NCBI RefSeq assembly: GCF_902459745.1
Contig: NZ_CABPSJ010000001.1
Span: 930,001-994,000 of the forward strand
Length of the DNA: 64,000 bases
Direction: 5' to 3'
Source: Pandoraea communis
GTDB taxonomy: Bacteria > Pseudomonadota > Gammaproteobacteria > Burkholderiales > Burkholderiaceae
Shown piece after piece: positions 18,191 through 27,101 of the stretch. The notes under the pieces were generated by a model. That model saw only the letters and a program-made list of their open reading frames with translations, was not told the DNA's origin and did no database searches. Every line of letters begins with the position of its first letter. Within the stretch, counting starts at the first letter, position 1. A program made the translations under genes and the position numbers.

Positions 18191-19426
18191 TCAGGCCGCA
18201 GCCACCTTCTTTTTGCCTTCGACATCAGGCAGCAGAATCGTCACGATACCCAGCAGCGGCAGATAGGCGCACACGTGGTAGACGAAGTCGATGCTCGTCG
18301 AGTCGGCGAGTTGCCCCAACACGGCGGCACCCACGCCTCCCATCCCGAACGCGAAGCCGAAGAACAGCCCCGACACGGTACCGACCTTGCCCGGAATCAG
18401 CTCTTGCGCATAGACGAGAATGGCCGAGAACGCCGAGGCGAGAATCAGGCCGATCGCAACCGTCAGAATGCCGGTCCAGAAGAGATTCGCGTACGGCAGC
18501 ATCAGCGTGAACGGTGCCGCGCCGAGGATCGAACCCCAGATCACATACTTACGGCCAATCTTGTCGCCCAGCGGCCCGCCGATCATCGTGCCCGCCGCCA
18601 CAGCGAACAGGAACACGAACAGATGTACCTGAGCGCTTTGCACCGACACGTGGAACTTGCTGATCAGATAAAACGTGAAGTAGCTGCTGATGCTCGCGAG
18701 ATAGAAGTACTTCGAGAAGATGAGCACCAGCAGAATGCCGATGGCAAATATCACCTTGCCGCGCGACAGGTGCGCGTGGCCGCCCCGGCGCGCCGCCGGC
18801 TTTCCCTTGCTCGCGGCGCGCTGCGAGGCATACCAGCGGCTCACCTGGAACAGCACCGCAATCGCCACGAGCGCCGCCACGGAAAACCACGCCACGCTGC
18901 CGCGGCCATGCGGCACGATGATCAGCGCGGCGAGTAACGGGCCAAGCGACGAGCCGACGTTGCCGCCGACCTGGAAGAACGATTGCGCCATGCCGTGGCG
19001 TCCGCCCGAGGCCATGCGTGCGACGCGCGAGGACTCCGGATGGAACACCGACGAGCCCATGCCGACGAGCGCAGCCGCGACCAGCAGCACGCCGAAGTTC
19101 GGTGCGACCGCCAGCAACAGCAGGCCGACAAGCGTGAAACCCATGCCGACCGGCAGCGAATATGGCTTCGGATGCTTGTCGGTATAGAGACCGACGACCG
19201 GTTGCAACAACGACGCCGTGATCTGATACGTGAGCGTGATCAGACCGACCTGGCCGAAGCTCAGGTCAAAGCTCGCCTTGAGCAGCGGATAGATGGCCAG
19301 GATCAACGACTGAATCATGTCGTTGAGCAAATGGGAGAAGCTGATCGCAGACAGCACGCGAAACGCCGTGCCCTGCGCAGCCGGCGAGGAGGCGCCGGGA
19401 AGGGACGTTGCAGGTTGACTCGACAT
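18191..19426 (-). CDS. fsr: MFS exporter of the fosmidomycin-resistance (Fsr) type
   Basis: 411 residues, 12 predicted transmembrane segments split by a basic central loop (about 205-225, RAASKGKPAARRGG). The family pattern is clear: SFSHLLNDMIQSLILAIYPL at the N terminus, FHPESSRVARMASGGRHGMA after TM4 and GGPLGDKIGRKYVIW in the second half. Known members export fosmidomycin and other small toxic compounds by proton antiport. Start at 19426 chosen by family alignment. The upstream region has several inverted repeats. Confidence 0.85.
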   Translation of the reverse strand: MSSQPATSLPGASSPAAQGTAFRVLSAISFSHLLNDMIQSLILAIYPLLKASFDLSFGQVGLITLTYQITASLLQPVVGLYTDKHPKPYSLPVGMGFTLVGLLLLAVAPNFGVLLVAAALVGMGSSVFHPESSRVARMASGGRHGMAQSFFQVGGNVGSSLGPLLAALIIVPHGRGSVAWFSVAALVAIAVLFQVSRWYASQRAASKGKPAARRGGHAHLSRGKVIFAIGILLVLIFSKYFYLASISSYFTFYLISKFHVSVQSAQVHLFVFLFAVAAGTMIGGPLGDKIGRKYVIWGSILGAAPFTLMLPYANLFWTGILTVAIGLILASAFSAILVYAQELIPGKVGTVSGLFFGFAFGMGGVGAAVLGQLADSTSIDFVYHVCAYLPLLGIVTILLPDVEGKKKVAAA

Positions 19427-19476
19427 GGGATGAGGATTTACGTCAAAGGCTTTGGAAAATCGAACTTTCCGGCGGC

Positions 19477-19498
19477 TTTCGTGCAGATATGCATGAAA
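19477..19498. promoter_or_regulatory. Imperfect 22-bp inverted repeat upstream of fsr
   Basis: TTTC-N-TGCA-N-AT-N-TGCA-N-GAAA pattern, 18 of 22 positions symmetric. It lies 51 bp before the fsr ATG, in the expected promoter zone, so it is a candidate repressor site. Confidence 0.45.
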
Positions 19499-19500
19499 GT

Positions 19501-19514
19501 TGGGATATATCCCA
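19501..19514. promoter_or_regulatory. Perfect 14-bp palindrome TGGGATATATCCCA
   Basis: Perfect dyad 75-88 bp upstream of the fsr start and directly next to the 22-bp repeat. It is AT-rich in its centre, as operators often are. Confidence 0.45.
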
Positions 19515-19777
19515 TTTTCTGCCGAAAATTGAATAAGTGAAGTGTAGAGCATGCGTAAATCGTCGTTACGCCAAGTTTTGTCGCGATTCCGCCATCCCAG
19601 CCCACCGCTGCATGCGTTGTAGAAAACGACAAGAGGGGCTCGGCAGGTGGTCGCGGATCTGGCCCCTGATATACCACCGACGAGCCGGCCCGGCCCTTTA
19701 TCGCAAGGGTTTGTGCGGGTTTATCGGGCGTTGGTCGGCGTCAGGGATTCGTGTAGAGTCGATTGACGAGTTGTGCC

Positions 19778-21433
19778 ATGCAGCACAAAGCACAAGGGCC
19801 CTACTCCTTCCTTGGTTCGCGGCAAAACATGATTCAACATTCCAGAGTCGTGCAGTGGCTGGTGACCGGGCTTGTGGTGACGGTCACGCTTCTTATTGTT
19901 CTCCTGCTCGGCTGGTTACGCGTCGTCGGCGCATCGCAAACGATTTTGCAGGAAGAGGCCGAACGCCAACGCGATGCGCTCGAGCGCATTGTCGACCGCG
20001 CCGACACCACGCTTCAGGGTGCCACCGCCTGGGTCGGGCGCAACTGTAGCGAGGTCAACAGCGCGCTACAGGCCGAAGGTACGCTCAGCCCTTACTTTCG
20101 TTCCATCTGGCTTGTGTCTCACGGCAAGATGTATTGCTCGTCGGTGCTTCGCACGAACGAGGCCATCGATATGCCGCTGCCGAACGAACTGGTGCCGTTA
20201 CTCACGGGAACGCGCGCCCTTTTTGTCGCCAGCACGCCTTATGTTCGAGACGCCCCTGCGTTGGCGATTTTCGTTCCCACCTCCGCCACCGACGGCGTGC
20301 TGGGATTTGTCGACGGGGTGTACCTCACCGAGTCTTTACATAGCGTGAAGAACAACAATCTCGAATGGACGGCGATGACCATCGGGAAGCTATCGCTGAC
20401 GTCCGAGGCGCCAACGCTGGAATCCGCCAATGTCGCCACGCGCGGCGCGCAAACTACACTCACCTCGGAACTCTTCGCGACGTCGCTCGCGGGTAGCCCG
20501 TCGTTGACCCGCAGGCTGATTGCCAATTACACCCCCATCTTTCTATCCTTCGGCGCCGTGATCGCGGTCTTGCTGGGCATTCTGACGTTCCGCCATCTCA
20601 GCCCGGCGCAGTTCATGCGGCGACAGATCGCACTCGGCATCAAACGCAACGAATTCAAGGTGTACTACCAGCCCGTGATGGAGCTGGCGACGGGACGCTG
20701 CACCGGTGCCGAGGCGCTGGTGCGCTGGCATCACCCCGTGGCCGGTCTGGTCCGGCCCGACGCCTTCATTCCCATCGCGGAGGGCAACGGTCTGATTATC
20801 GAACTCACACGTTCGTTGCTTAAGCTGATTCGCAACGACGTTGCGAAGGGCGCGTTACCGCAAGGCTTTCATATTGCGATCAATCTCGCCGAGCGCCACT
20901 TGCGGGATAACACCATCGTGCAGGATATCGAACGGATTTATGGGTCGCTGAACGACACCTATCCGCTCATCGCCGAGATCACCGAACGTTATGTCATTCG
21001 CGACTCGGCAGCCGCGCGCAACGTGATGGCGGAACTCCAGCGCCGGGGTATCGAAACGGCACTGGACGACTTCGGCGCCGAGAACAACTCCATCGGCTAC
21101 CTGAAGCGCTACGACTTCAACTATCTGAAGATCGACAAGGAGTTCTTGCCGGTTACCGAAGACGACGTGGTCACGCGCAACATCTGCGACTCCATCATCG
21201 ATCTGGCCGAGCGCATGGGGATGACGATCGTTGCTGAGGGTGTCGAGAGCGAAATGCAGGCGAATTATCTGCGCGAGCGCAACGTCACCTACGCACAGGG
21301 ATACCTGTTCGCGCGGCCGATCTCGTTCGACGAATTGGTGCCGTTTGCGGTGGCCCATGCGGGCGCGACGGTGAAGCAGGTGTCTGCGACAGTCACACCG
21401 ATCACGCCCCTGACGCAACCCAAGGCGGTTTGA
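19778..21433 (+). CDS. CSS-motif EAL-domain c-di-GMP phosphodiesterase
   Basis: About 551 residues. TM1 lies near residues 21-41 and a periplasmic CSS-motif sensor of about 180 residues follows, with the diagnostic Cys pair (WVGRNCSEV and MYCSSVL). TM2 is near 240-260, then the EAL domain. Catalytic residues look intact: EALVRWHHP, the Asn in FHIAINLAERH, AEITERYV, ALDDFGAENN, LKIDKEFL and VAEGVESEMQ. It should hydrolyse c-di-GMP, controlled by the redox state of periplasmic cysteines. The start is uncertain: ATGs at 19778 and 19829 and a TTG at 19763, none with a strong ribosome site. Confidence 0.9.
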   Translation: MQHKAQGPYSFLGSRQNMIQHSRVVQWLVTGLVVTVTLLIVLLLGWLRVVGASQTILQEEAERQRDALERIVDRADTTLQGATAWVGRNCSEVNSALQAEGTLSPYFRSIWLVSHGKMYCSSVLRTNEAIDMPLPNELVPLLTGTRALFVASTPYVRDAPALAIFVPTSATDGVLGFVDGVYLTESLHSVKNNNLEWTAMTIGKLSLTSEAPTLESANVATRGAQTTLTSELFATSLAGSPSLTRRLIANYTPIFLSFGAVIAVLLGILTFRHLSPAQFMRRQIALGIKRNEFKVYYQPVMELATGRCTGAEALVRWHHPVAGLVRPDAFIPIAEGNGLIIELTRSLLKLIRNDVAKGALPQGFHIAINLAERHLRDNTIVQDIERIYGSLNDTYPLIAEITERYVIRDSAAARNVMAELQRRGIETALDDFGAENNSIGYLKRYDFNYLKIDKEFLPVTEDDVVTRNICDSIIDLAERMGMTIVAEGVESEMQANYLRERNVTYAQGYLFARPISFDELVPFAVAHAGATVKQVSATVTPITPLTQPKAV

Positions 21434-21454
21434 GCACCAGCGCAACGCACGACG

Positions 21455-21493
21455 AAAACGCCTGACCGGAAAACACAACCGGCCAGGCGTTTT
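21455..21493. terminator. Intrinsic terminator after the EAL gene
   Basis: AAAACGCCTGACCGG pairs with CCGGCCAGGCGTTTT with one mismatch, and has a T-run on either strand. It ends the EAL transcript and possibly the opposing small ORF. Confidence 0.85.
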
Positions 21494-21515
21494 GCCTGAC
21501 GGTACTGCGAAGAGA

Positions 21516-21752
21516 TCAGAAGACCAACTGCGGCATATTGTTGCGCGGTGCGGGCATAGCTGCCGCACGCGTGCTATCCCTCATTTCGGCGCGCAGCAAC
21601 CACAATCGCTGTGCGACGAAACGTCTGAAGCGCATTTCACCCGCGGAGAAAGAGATTTGCATCTGATGTCGCTTGCCGTTGGGCAGCGTGCGAACCAGAC
21701 GATAGTATCGAGCCCCGTCAACCGTTTCCTTGATATTCCTGACGCGCATCAT
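21516..21752 (-). CDS. Hypothetical basic small protein
   Basis: 78 residues if it starts at the first of two adjacent ATGs at 21752, which follow a GGGGTGA ribosome-site-like sequence. It is rich in Arg (KRHQMQISFSAGEMRFRRFV in the centre) with no signal peptide or membrane segment. A terminator-like hairpin lies just past its stop. I do not recognise the family. The ribosome site and isolation by a terminator argue for a real gene, but codon evidence is thin. Confidence 0.45.
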   Translation of the reverse strand: MMRVRNIKETVDGARYYRLVRTLPNGKRHQMQISFSAGEMRFRRFVAQRLWLLRAEMRDSTRAAAMPAPRNNMPQLVF

Positions 21753-22042
21753 TTCACCCCGTTTCTGTTGTGTCAGGTGAGTGGGCACTTCGGCAAACGT
21801 CGCATTCCCGGTCAAGCCGCATCAAACCTGAACTTCAGCCTGACGCGACGCCGACCGGCACTGGGGGGGCATGCGGCGAAATTCAATGTAGTGGAGAAAC
21901 GTCCCCCATTCGTCCCCCAAAAGGGCGGCCGAAGTGCGCTTCGTTGGTGCGCCGCAACACTTCCGCGTCCAGCGCCGGTTTTCGCTGGTTCGCCCACCTT
22001 CTACAATGCGGTCACCTGCTGCGTTTGATCGAGAAAATCACT

Positions 22043-22894
22043 ATGGTTTCCGAACCTTCTTCAATGCCGGACGGCGTTTTACACGACGAAATGAATGACG
22101 CCCTGCAAGTGAGCGGTTCGCTTTGGCTGCATCGCGGCAACTCGTCGCTCGGTGGTCAGGCCCGGATTGCACTGCTCGAACAGATTGCCGCACACGGATC
22201 GATCACTGCGGCGGCAAAGGCCACGGGCATGAGTTACAAGGCGGCATGGGATGCCGTGGATGCGATGAATCAGCTTGCCGGCGAGCCGTTGGTCGCGCGC
22301 AGCACAGGCGGTCGCGGCGGTGGCGGCACACGCCTTACCGCGCGCGGCGCGAAACTCGTGGCGGCCTTTCGGGCGGTAGAAGCGGCCCAACGGCAATTCC
22401 TCGCGCGCGTGGCCAACGATCTGGAACATTTCGACGAGCAGTGGCCCGTGATCGCCCGGCTCGGTCTGCAAACGAGTGCACGCAATCAGTTGCACGGCAC
22501 CATCACCGACATTCGACGCTGTGGTGTGAACGACGAAGTCACGCTGACCTTGCCCGGCGGCGAAGCGATTACGGCGTCACTCACGCATCACAGCACGCAA
22601 ACGTTGGGGCTTGCCATCGGTGGCGATGCGTTCGCGCTCATCAAGGCGCCATGGATCGATATCGCGCGCGGCGCAGATCTCGCAGGACTGCCAACGGCAA
22701 ACCGGCTCTCGGGCACGGTCGACGCCATCACCGACGACGCCGGACAAGCCGAAATCATGCTGGCGTTGCCCGGTGGCAGCCGGCTCGCCGCCGTCATGCC
22801 GCACGAGACGCTGGCGGCTCGGGGACTGGCGGAAGGCGTTGGCGCAACAGCCGTATTCCCGGCCGCCAGTGTGATTGTGGGCGTGATGGCCTGA
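22043..22894 (+). CDS. modE: ModE-type molybdate-responsive transcriptional regulator
   Basis: 283 residues. The N-terminal LysR-like winged helix (about 35-110) includes SITAAAKATGMSYKAAWDAV, the typical ModE recognition helix. Two MOP/TOBE molybdate-binding modules follow, from SARNQLHGTITDI (about residue 150) and from ANRLSGTVDAI (about 220). With molybdate bound it should repress high-affinity uptake (modABC). No molybdate transport or cofactor gene is in the window, so its targets are elsewhere. The stop codon lies inside a hairpin. Confidence 0.92.
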   Translation: MVSEPSSMPDGVLHDEMNDALQVSGSLWLHRGNSSLGGQARIALLEQIAAHGSITAAAKATGMSYKAAWDAVDAMNQLAGEPLVARSTGGRGGGGTRLTARGAKLVAAFRAVEAAQRQFLARVANDLEHFDEQWPVIARLGLQTSARNQLHGTITDIRRCGVNDEVTLTLPGGEAITASLTHHSTQTLGLAIGGDAFALIKAPWIDIARGADLAGLPTANRLSGTVDAITDDAGQAEIMLALPGGSRLAAVMPHETLAARGLAEGVGATAVFPAASVIVGVMA

Positions 22895-22913
22895 CGCAAG
22901 GGCGTCAGGCCAT
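22886..22913. terminator. Hairpin overlapping the modE stop codon
   Basis: ATGGCCTGACGC pairs perfectly with GCGTCAGGCCAT around a 4-base loop. There is no T-run on either side, so it is a weak or Rho-assisted terminator at best. It lies between convergent modE and the MFS gene. Confidence 0.5.
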
Positions 22914-22939
22914 CGAGCACGTTACAGCGCAGGCGTTTC

Positions 22940-24115
22940 TCAGTTCGTCGCGACTTGCAGGCTCGCATCGCGACGGTCCAGGCGCAGGCTGAGCAACGCA
23001 ACACCCACGCCGGCCAGCGGCACGAGCGCGGCCACCCAGGGCACCGCCGCCAGACCCGGACCGTGGTCGATGACGAAGCCCCCCAGCCACGCGCCGATGG
23101 CGTTGCCGAGATTGAAGGCGGCGATGTTGAAGCTCGATGCGAGGCTTTCCCCCGCCCCCGAGGCCTTTTCCATCACCCACAGTTGCAGCGGTGCGACTGT
23201 CGCGAACGCTGCCGCGCCAAGCAGGGCCACGAACACGATGGCCAGCCAGTGCGAGTGCAGCGCAAAGGTCATCAGCCCGAGAACGACGGAGAGCGCCAGC
23301 AAGCTGCCCAACACGGTCGGCACCACGCGACGATCCGCGAGTTTGCCGCCAAGCAGGTTACCGATCACCAGGCCGCCGCCGAAGATCAGCAGAATCGGCG
23401 AAACGGCACCTTCGGCAAAACCGGTGACTTCGGTGAGCAGCGGGGCAATGTACGTGAATACGCCGAACACACCTACCCAACCGAGCACCGTCGTAAGCAA
23501 GCCGAGCAGCACCGGACGGCGTGCCAGTGCACGCAGATCGGCACGCCAGTCACCCGCATCCTTCGGTGCTGCAATCTTCGGCACGAACCAGGCGATCACG
23601 AGGAACGCGAGTGCGCCAATGACCGTGACCGCCCAGAAGCTGGCGCGCCAGCCGAAGTGCTGACCCAGCCACGTACCGAACGGCACGCCGAGAATGTTGG
23701 CGACGGTCAGCCCCGTGAACATCACGGCAATGGCCGACGCACGGCGCTCACGCGGCACCAGACCGGTTGCGACGACCGAACCGACACCGAAGAACGTACC
23801 GTGGGCGAACGACGTCAGCACGCGGGCAGCCATCAGCGCCCCGTAGCTCGGCGCCAGCGCACACGCGGCGTTACCGATGGTGAAGATCGCCATGAGCACC
23901 AGCAGCACCGTCTTGCGCGGCCAGCGGGCGGTGGCGGTTGTCATGAGCGGGGCGCCAACGACGACACCCAGCGCATAACCGGAGATAAGCAAGCCTGCGG
24001 CCGCGATCGAGACACCGAAATCGGCGCCGACGTTGAGCAGCAGACCCATGATGACAAATTCCGTCACGCCGATGCCGAAGGCACCGGCGGTCAGGGCGTA
24101 GAGGGCGATGGGCAC
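22940..24115 (-). CDS. MFS efflux transporter, AraJ/YdhP-like DHA1 family
   Basis: 391 residues, 12 predicted membrane helices. GIGVTEFVIMGLLLNVGADF at the N terminus and the motif-A-like MTTATARWPRKTVLL loop between TM2 and TM3 are typical of the AraJ branch, which exports sugars, arabinose analogues or drugs. The real substrate is unknown. It is divergent from the LysR gene at 24295 with a perfect 17-bp palindrome between them, so LysR control is likely. Confidence 0.88.
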   Translation of the reverse strand: MPIALYALTAGAFGIGVTEFVIMGLLLNVGADFGVSIAAAGLLISGYALGVVVGAPLMTTATARWPRKTVLLVLMAIFTIGNAACALAPSYGALMAARVLTSFAHGTFFGVGSVVATGLVPRERRASAIAVMFTGLTVANILGVPFGTWLGQHFGWRASFWAVTVIGALAFLVIAWFVPKIAAPKDAGDWRADLRALARRPVLLGLLTTVLGWVGVFGVFTYIAPLLTEVTGFAEGAVSPILLIFGGGLVIGNLLGGKLADRRVVPTVLGSLLALSVVLGLMTFALHSHWLAIVFVALLGAAAFATVAPLQLWVMEKASGAGESLASSFNIAAFNLGNAIGAWLGGFVIDHGPGLAAVPWVAALVPLAGVGVALLSLRLDRRDASLQVATN

Positions 24116-24233
24116 GGAAGACTCCTGTCTGAATATAAGGAAAGGTCACGCCGCCGAGGTGACAGCCGTAACCGATGTGCGGAATATAGACGCCCTCGCA
24201 TTGATGAAATAGACTGCGCGAAGGAAAATGATT

Positions 24234-24250
24234 TGTGACTTGGCGTCACA
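24234..24250. promoter_or_regulatory. Perfect inverted repeat TGTGAC-N5-GTCACA between MFS and LysR genes
   Basis: 17 bp with 6-bp perfect arms, 45 bp before the LysR start. A second site with the same half-sequences in opposite order (GTCAC-N9-GTGAC) lies at 24145-24163, close to the MFS start. Paired sites of this kind suit a LysR tetramer. Confidence 0.55.
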
Positions 24251-24294
24251 GCGTCGCGCAAAGCCAGTTGTGGCAAGGGACAGGGACACATTCG

Positions 24295-25203
24295 ATGGGT
24301 CGACAGGACGTCAATCGCTCAGGCGATATGGAAGTTTTCGTGCGGGTCGTGGCGCATGGCGGCTTCTCGGCGGCGGCGCGCGCGTTGCATATGACACCGT
24401 CTGCCGTAAGCAAGCTGATTGCCCGGCTCGAGTCTCGCCTGGGAGCGCGCCTGTTCAATCGCTCGACGCGTCGTCTGCAACTCACGCCCGAGGGCACGTC
24501 GTTCCACGAGCGCGCGTTGCGCGTGCTGGCCGACATCGAAGCGGCCGAGCGCGAAGCTGCGGCCGGGGCCGTGCCGCGCGGCCTGCTGCGCGTGAATTCG
24601 AGCGTACCGATCGGCTCGCTCTATCTGTTGCCGGTGATTCCGGCATTTCTGGCGCAGTACCCCGAGATCCGTCTGGATCTGACACTCACCGATACGGTGG
24701 TCGACCTGCTGGAGCAGCGTGCCGACGTTGCCGTGCGCGCAGGTCCGCTGCGTGACTCGCGGTTGGTGGCCCGCAAGCTTGGCGAGAGCCGCCTGCATGT
24801 GGTCGCGTCGCCCGAGTATCTCGCGCGCAACGGCCCGTTGCGATCCCCAGCCGACCTGATTCATCACAACGTCATGGCCTTCAATTTCGACCGTCAGGTG
24901 CAGGGGTGGCCGTTTCTCGACGGCGCCGGCGGTATCACGCACTATCCGCAGATCGGCAACATGGCCGTGAGCGACGGCGATACCATGCGCAAGCTCGCGA
25001 TCGAGGGGCTGGGTCTGGCCCGCCATTCGCGCTATCACGTCGATGCCGATTTGCGTGCGGGACGGCTCGTCACCGTGCTGGAAGACTACAATCCCGGCGA
25101 TCTGGAACCGGTGCATGCGGTGTATGTCGGGCAGGGCGGCCACTTGCCCGCGCGCGTGCGCGCGTTTCTCGACTTTCTCGTGGCCAACGTTCACCTGCCC
25201 TGA
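24295..25203 (+). CDS. LysR family transcriptional regulator
   Basis: 302 residues from the ATG at 24295 (MGRQDVNRSGDMEVF), which follows a GGGACAGG-like ribosome site. The helix-turn-helix is at about 16-60 (FSAAARALHMTPSAVSKLIA), with an effector domain after it. It resembles the DhcR/PecT-type group that often controls neighbouring transporters. It is divergent from the AraJ-like MFS gene, its likely target. Confidence 0.9.
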   Translation: MGRQDVNRSGDMEVFVRVVAHGGFSAAARALHMTPSAVSKLIARLESRLGARLFNRSTRRLQLTPEGTSFHERALRVLADIEAAEREAAAGAVPRGLLRVNSSVPIGSLYLLPVIPAFLAQYPEIRLDLTLTDTVVDLLEQRADVAVRAGPLRDSRLVARKLGESRLHVVASPEYLARNGPLRSPADLIHHNVMAFNFDRQVQGWPFLDGAGGITHYPQIGNMAVSDGDTMRKLAIEGLGLARHSRYHVDADLRAGRLVTVLEDYNPGDLEPVHAVYVGQGGHLPARVRAFLDFLVANVHLP

Positions 25204-25241
25204 ACCCGCAGAGATTCTGCCCCCTTCCCGGACTCCGCGAC

Positions 25242-26132
25242 TTAACCTGGCCCGTCACTGGCCGCAGCCAGAAGTGGCACGATCAGATCGCTGATTGGCG
25301 TAGGGATGCCGCGCGCACGCGCATATCGCTGCACCACCCCGTTTCGGCTGTCCCATTCGAGCGGGCGCCCGGCTTGCCGGTCGGCGAGGATCGACGTGCC
25401 CAAGTCGGGCGGGGAATGGGCAAATTGATCCACGATCGCTTGCGCGACGTCGTCGCCCAGTGTTGCACCCGCCGCACGAGCCACCTCAAGACACTCCCGT
25501 AGATAGGCGAGCGCCAGCCCGGCGATGTCGCTTCGGGAGAACATGCCTGCGCGACGATTTGTCAGCACCATCAACCCTGCTACCGCGTTCTGTAGGAGCT
25601 TTCGCCAAGCGACGGATGTGAAATCCGTCGCGACGTCGACCGAACACCATGTGCCACGCAAAGCCTCGAGCACCAGGCGGGTCCCCGGCGCGTCAGGCAA
25701 TGTGAGGCGCGCTTGGCCACGCAGCCAAACCGAGGCATCCGGTTCGCGTTGTGCGGGAAACCAGACCACCGAGGGCAGCACTGGCCCCCCATGCAAGTGC
25801 GGCGCAACAAGCGCTTTCTGCTCAAGACCGTTTTGCAGCACGCAGACCACCGTCCTTGCGTCGCACAGTGCCGAAAGCAAGGAGGCGGCTGCCGCCACCT
25901 GTGTCGACTTGACCGCGACGAACACCAGATCGAATGTGCCCCTGATCTCGACAGGATCAATCCGCACCGGACCAGGAACCACAATGCGATCGCTATCGAT
26001 ACGCAGCACCAGGTGCTCATGCATCGTACGGCCGTATATCGCCGGCGTGCGTCCAACCGCATGCATCGCAGCAGCGACAGTCGTGCCAATTGCCCCCGGG
26101 CCCAGGATGGCAACGGATGGATTCTCAGACAT
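25242..26132 (-). CDS. PanE/ApbA-type ketopantoate reductase family oxidoreductase
   Basis: 296 residues. The N-terminal Rossmann fold has VAILGPGAIGTTVAAAM, the NADP-binding glycine motif, and VAVKSTQVAAAASLL. The C-terminal helical domain has WRKLLQNAVAGLMVL, containing the catalytic Lys and Asn of PanE. It would reduce 2-dehydropantoate or a similar 2-keto acid with NADPH. It sits at the end of a LysR-EamA-PanE run on one strand, not with pantothenate genes, so another 2-keto acid substrate is plausible. GC is lower than in the surrounding core genes. Confidence 0.82.
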   Translation of the reverse strand: MSENPSVAILGPGAIGTTVAAAMHAVGRTPAIYGRTMHEHLVLRIDSDRIVVPGPVRIDPVEIRGTFDLVFVAVKSTQVAAAASLLSALCDARTVVCVLQNGLEQKALVAPHLHGGPVLPSVVWFPAQREPDASVWLRGQARLTLPDAPGTRLVLEALRGTWCSVDVATDFTSVAWRKLLQNAVAGLMVLTNRRAGMFSRSDIAGLALAYLRECLEVARAAGATLGDDVAQAIVDQFAHSPPDLGTSILADRQAGRPLEWDSRNGVVQRYARARGIPTPISDLIVPLLAAASDGPG

Positions 26133-26199
26133 CGTGGTGGTTCTCCTGTCGTCTTGTCATTCCGGTCATACGAGTGCGCGACGCTCGTTAATGTGAGCG

Positions 26200-27027
26200 T
26201 CATCCGATGATCGCCGCCCCGATGGCAATGACGGTGCACGCCAGCATCTTCCGAACGGTCAACGCATCGCCAAGGAAGAAATACCCAATCAACGCTGCGA
26301 AAAGCACGCTGGTTTCGCGCAGCGCCGATACCGCCCCCATGGGCGCGCCAGCCATGGCGTAGATCACAATCCCGTAGGCCAGAAGAGAGACCAACCCGCC
26401 GACAAATGCCTGGGTGAATCCGGGGCGGATGGCCAGCAAACTACCTGCGCCGCGCAGCCCGATGTACACCACTGGCATCAAGATGCCCCACAAGGCGCAC
26501 ATCCAGACCGTGTAGGCCAGCGGAGCGCCGGACAGGCGCACGCCGATGCCGTCTGCCACGCTATAGGCAGCAATGAAACACCCGGTTCCCAAGGCGTACG
26601 GCAGGCTGGTGACCGCAAGCCCGCGCCCGTTGAAGGCCAGGAAAACGATACCGCCTGACACCAGCACAACGCCGAGCAGGGCATCGATCCCGATTTTCTC
26701 TCCAGCGAACGCCGATGCCGCGACGACGATCATCACGGGGGAGGAGCCTCGTGCAATCGGATAGGTCTGCCCGAGTTCGCCCGCGCGATAGCTCCTGACA
26801 AGAAACAGGTTATAGCCAACGTGCAGCACCGCGGAAAGCACGGCATACCCCCAACTGGCTTCGGCTGGCGGCTTCAGAAACAGGGCGATTGTGGCGCTGG
26901 CGATCGCAACGGCCACACACATGATCGTCATCGACCAAAGCCGGTCGGCCCCGCCACGCAGCAGCGCATTCCAACTGGCGTGCAGAAGGGCCGCCATCAG
27001 TACCAGGAGAACGATGTGAAAAGGCAT
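26200..27027 (-). CDS. EamA/DMT-superfamily transporter
   Basis: 275 residues, about ten hydrophobic segments in two EamA repeats; YPIARGSSPVMIVVAASAFA marks the end of the first and MGAVSALRETSVLFAALIGY the second. Members export amino acids or metabolites. It lies between the LysR gene (75 bp upstream) and the PanE-like gene (67 bp downstream), all on the minus strand and probably one unit. Confidence 0.82.
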   Translation of the reverse strand: MPFHIVLLVLMAALLHASWNALLRGGADRLWSMTIMCVAVAIASATIALFLKPPAEASWGYAVLSAVLHVGYNLFLVRSYRAGELGQTYPIARGSSPVMIVVAASAFAGEKIGIDALLGVVLVSGGIVFLAFNGRGLAVTSLPYALGTGCFIAAYSVADGIGVRLSGAPLAYTVWMCALWGILMPVVYIGLRGAGSLLAIRPGFTQAFVGGLVSLLAYGIVIYAMAGAPMGAVSALRETSVLFAALIGYFFLGDALTVRKMLACTVIAIGAAIIG

Positions 27028-27101
27028 GCGCCATACTAAGCATCGTCGGCCCCTTGGTTAAGCGAAGTCTCCTCATTGCATGATGAGTCAATCCTCATGG
27101 G

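Larger units (their letters stand above)
19427..19777. other. 351-bp intergenic region with inverted repeats near fsr
   Basis: AT-rich close to fsr. It holds GGAAA-N7-TTTCC (19454-19470), an imperfect 22-bp dyad (19477-19498) and a perfect 14-bp dyad (19501-19514). The remaining 260 bp toward the EAL gene show no gene or clear motif to me. Confidence 0.6.
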
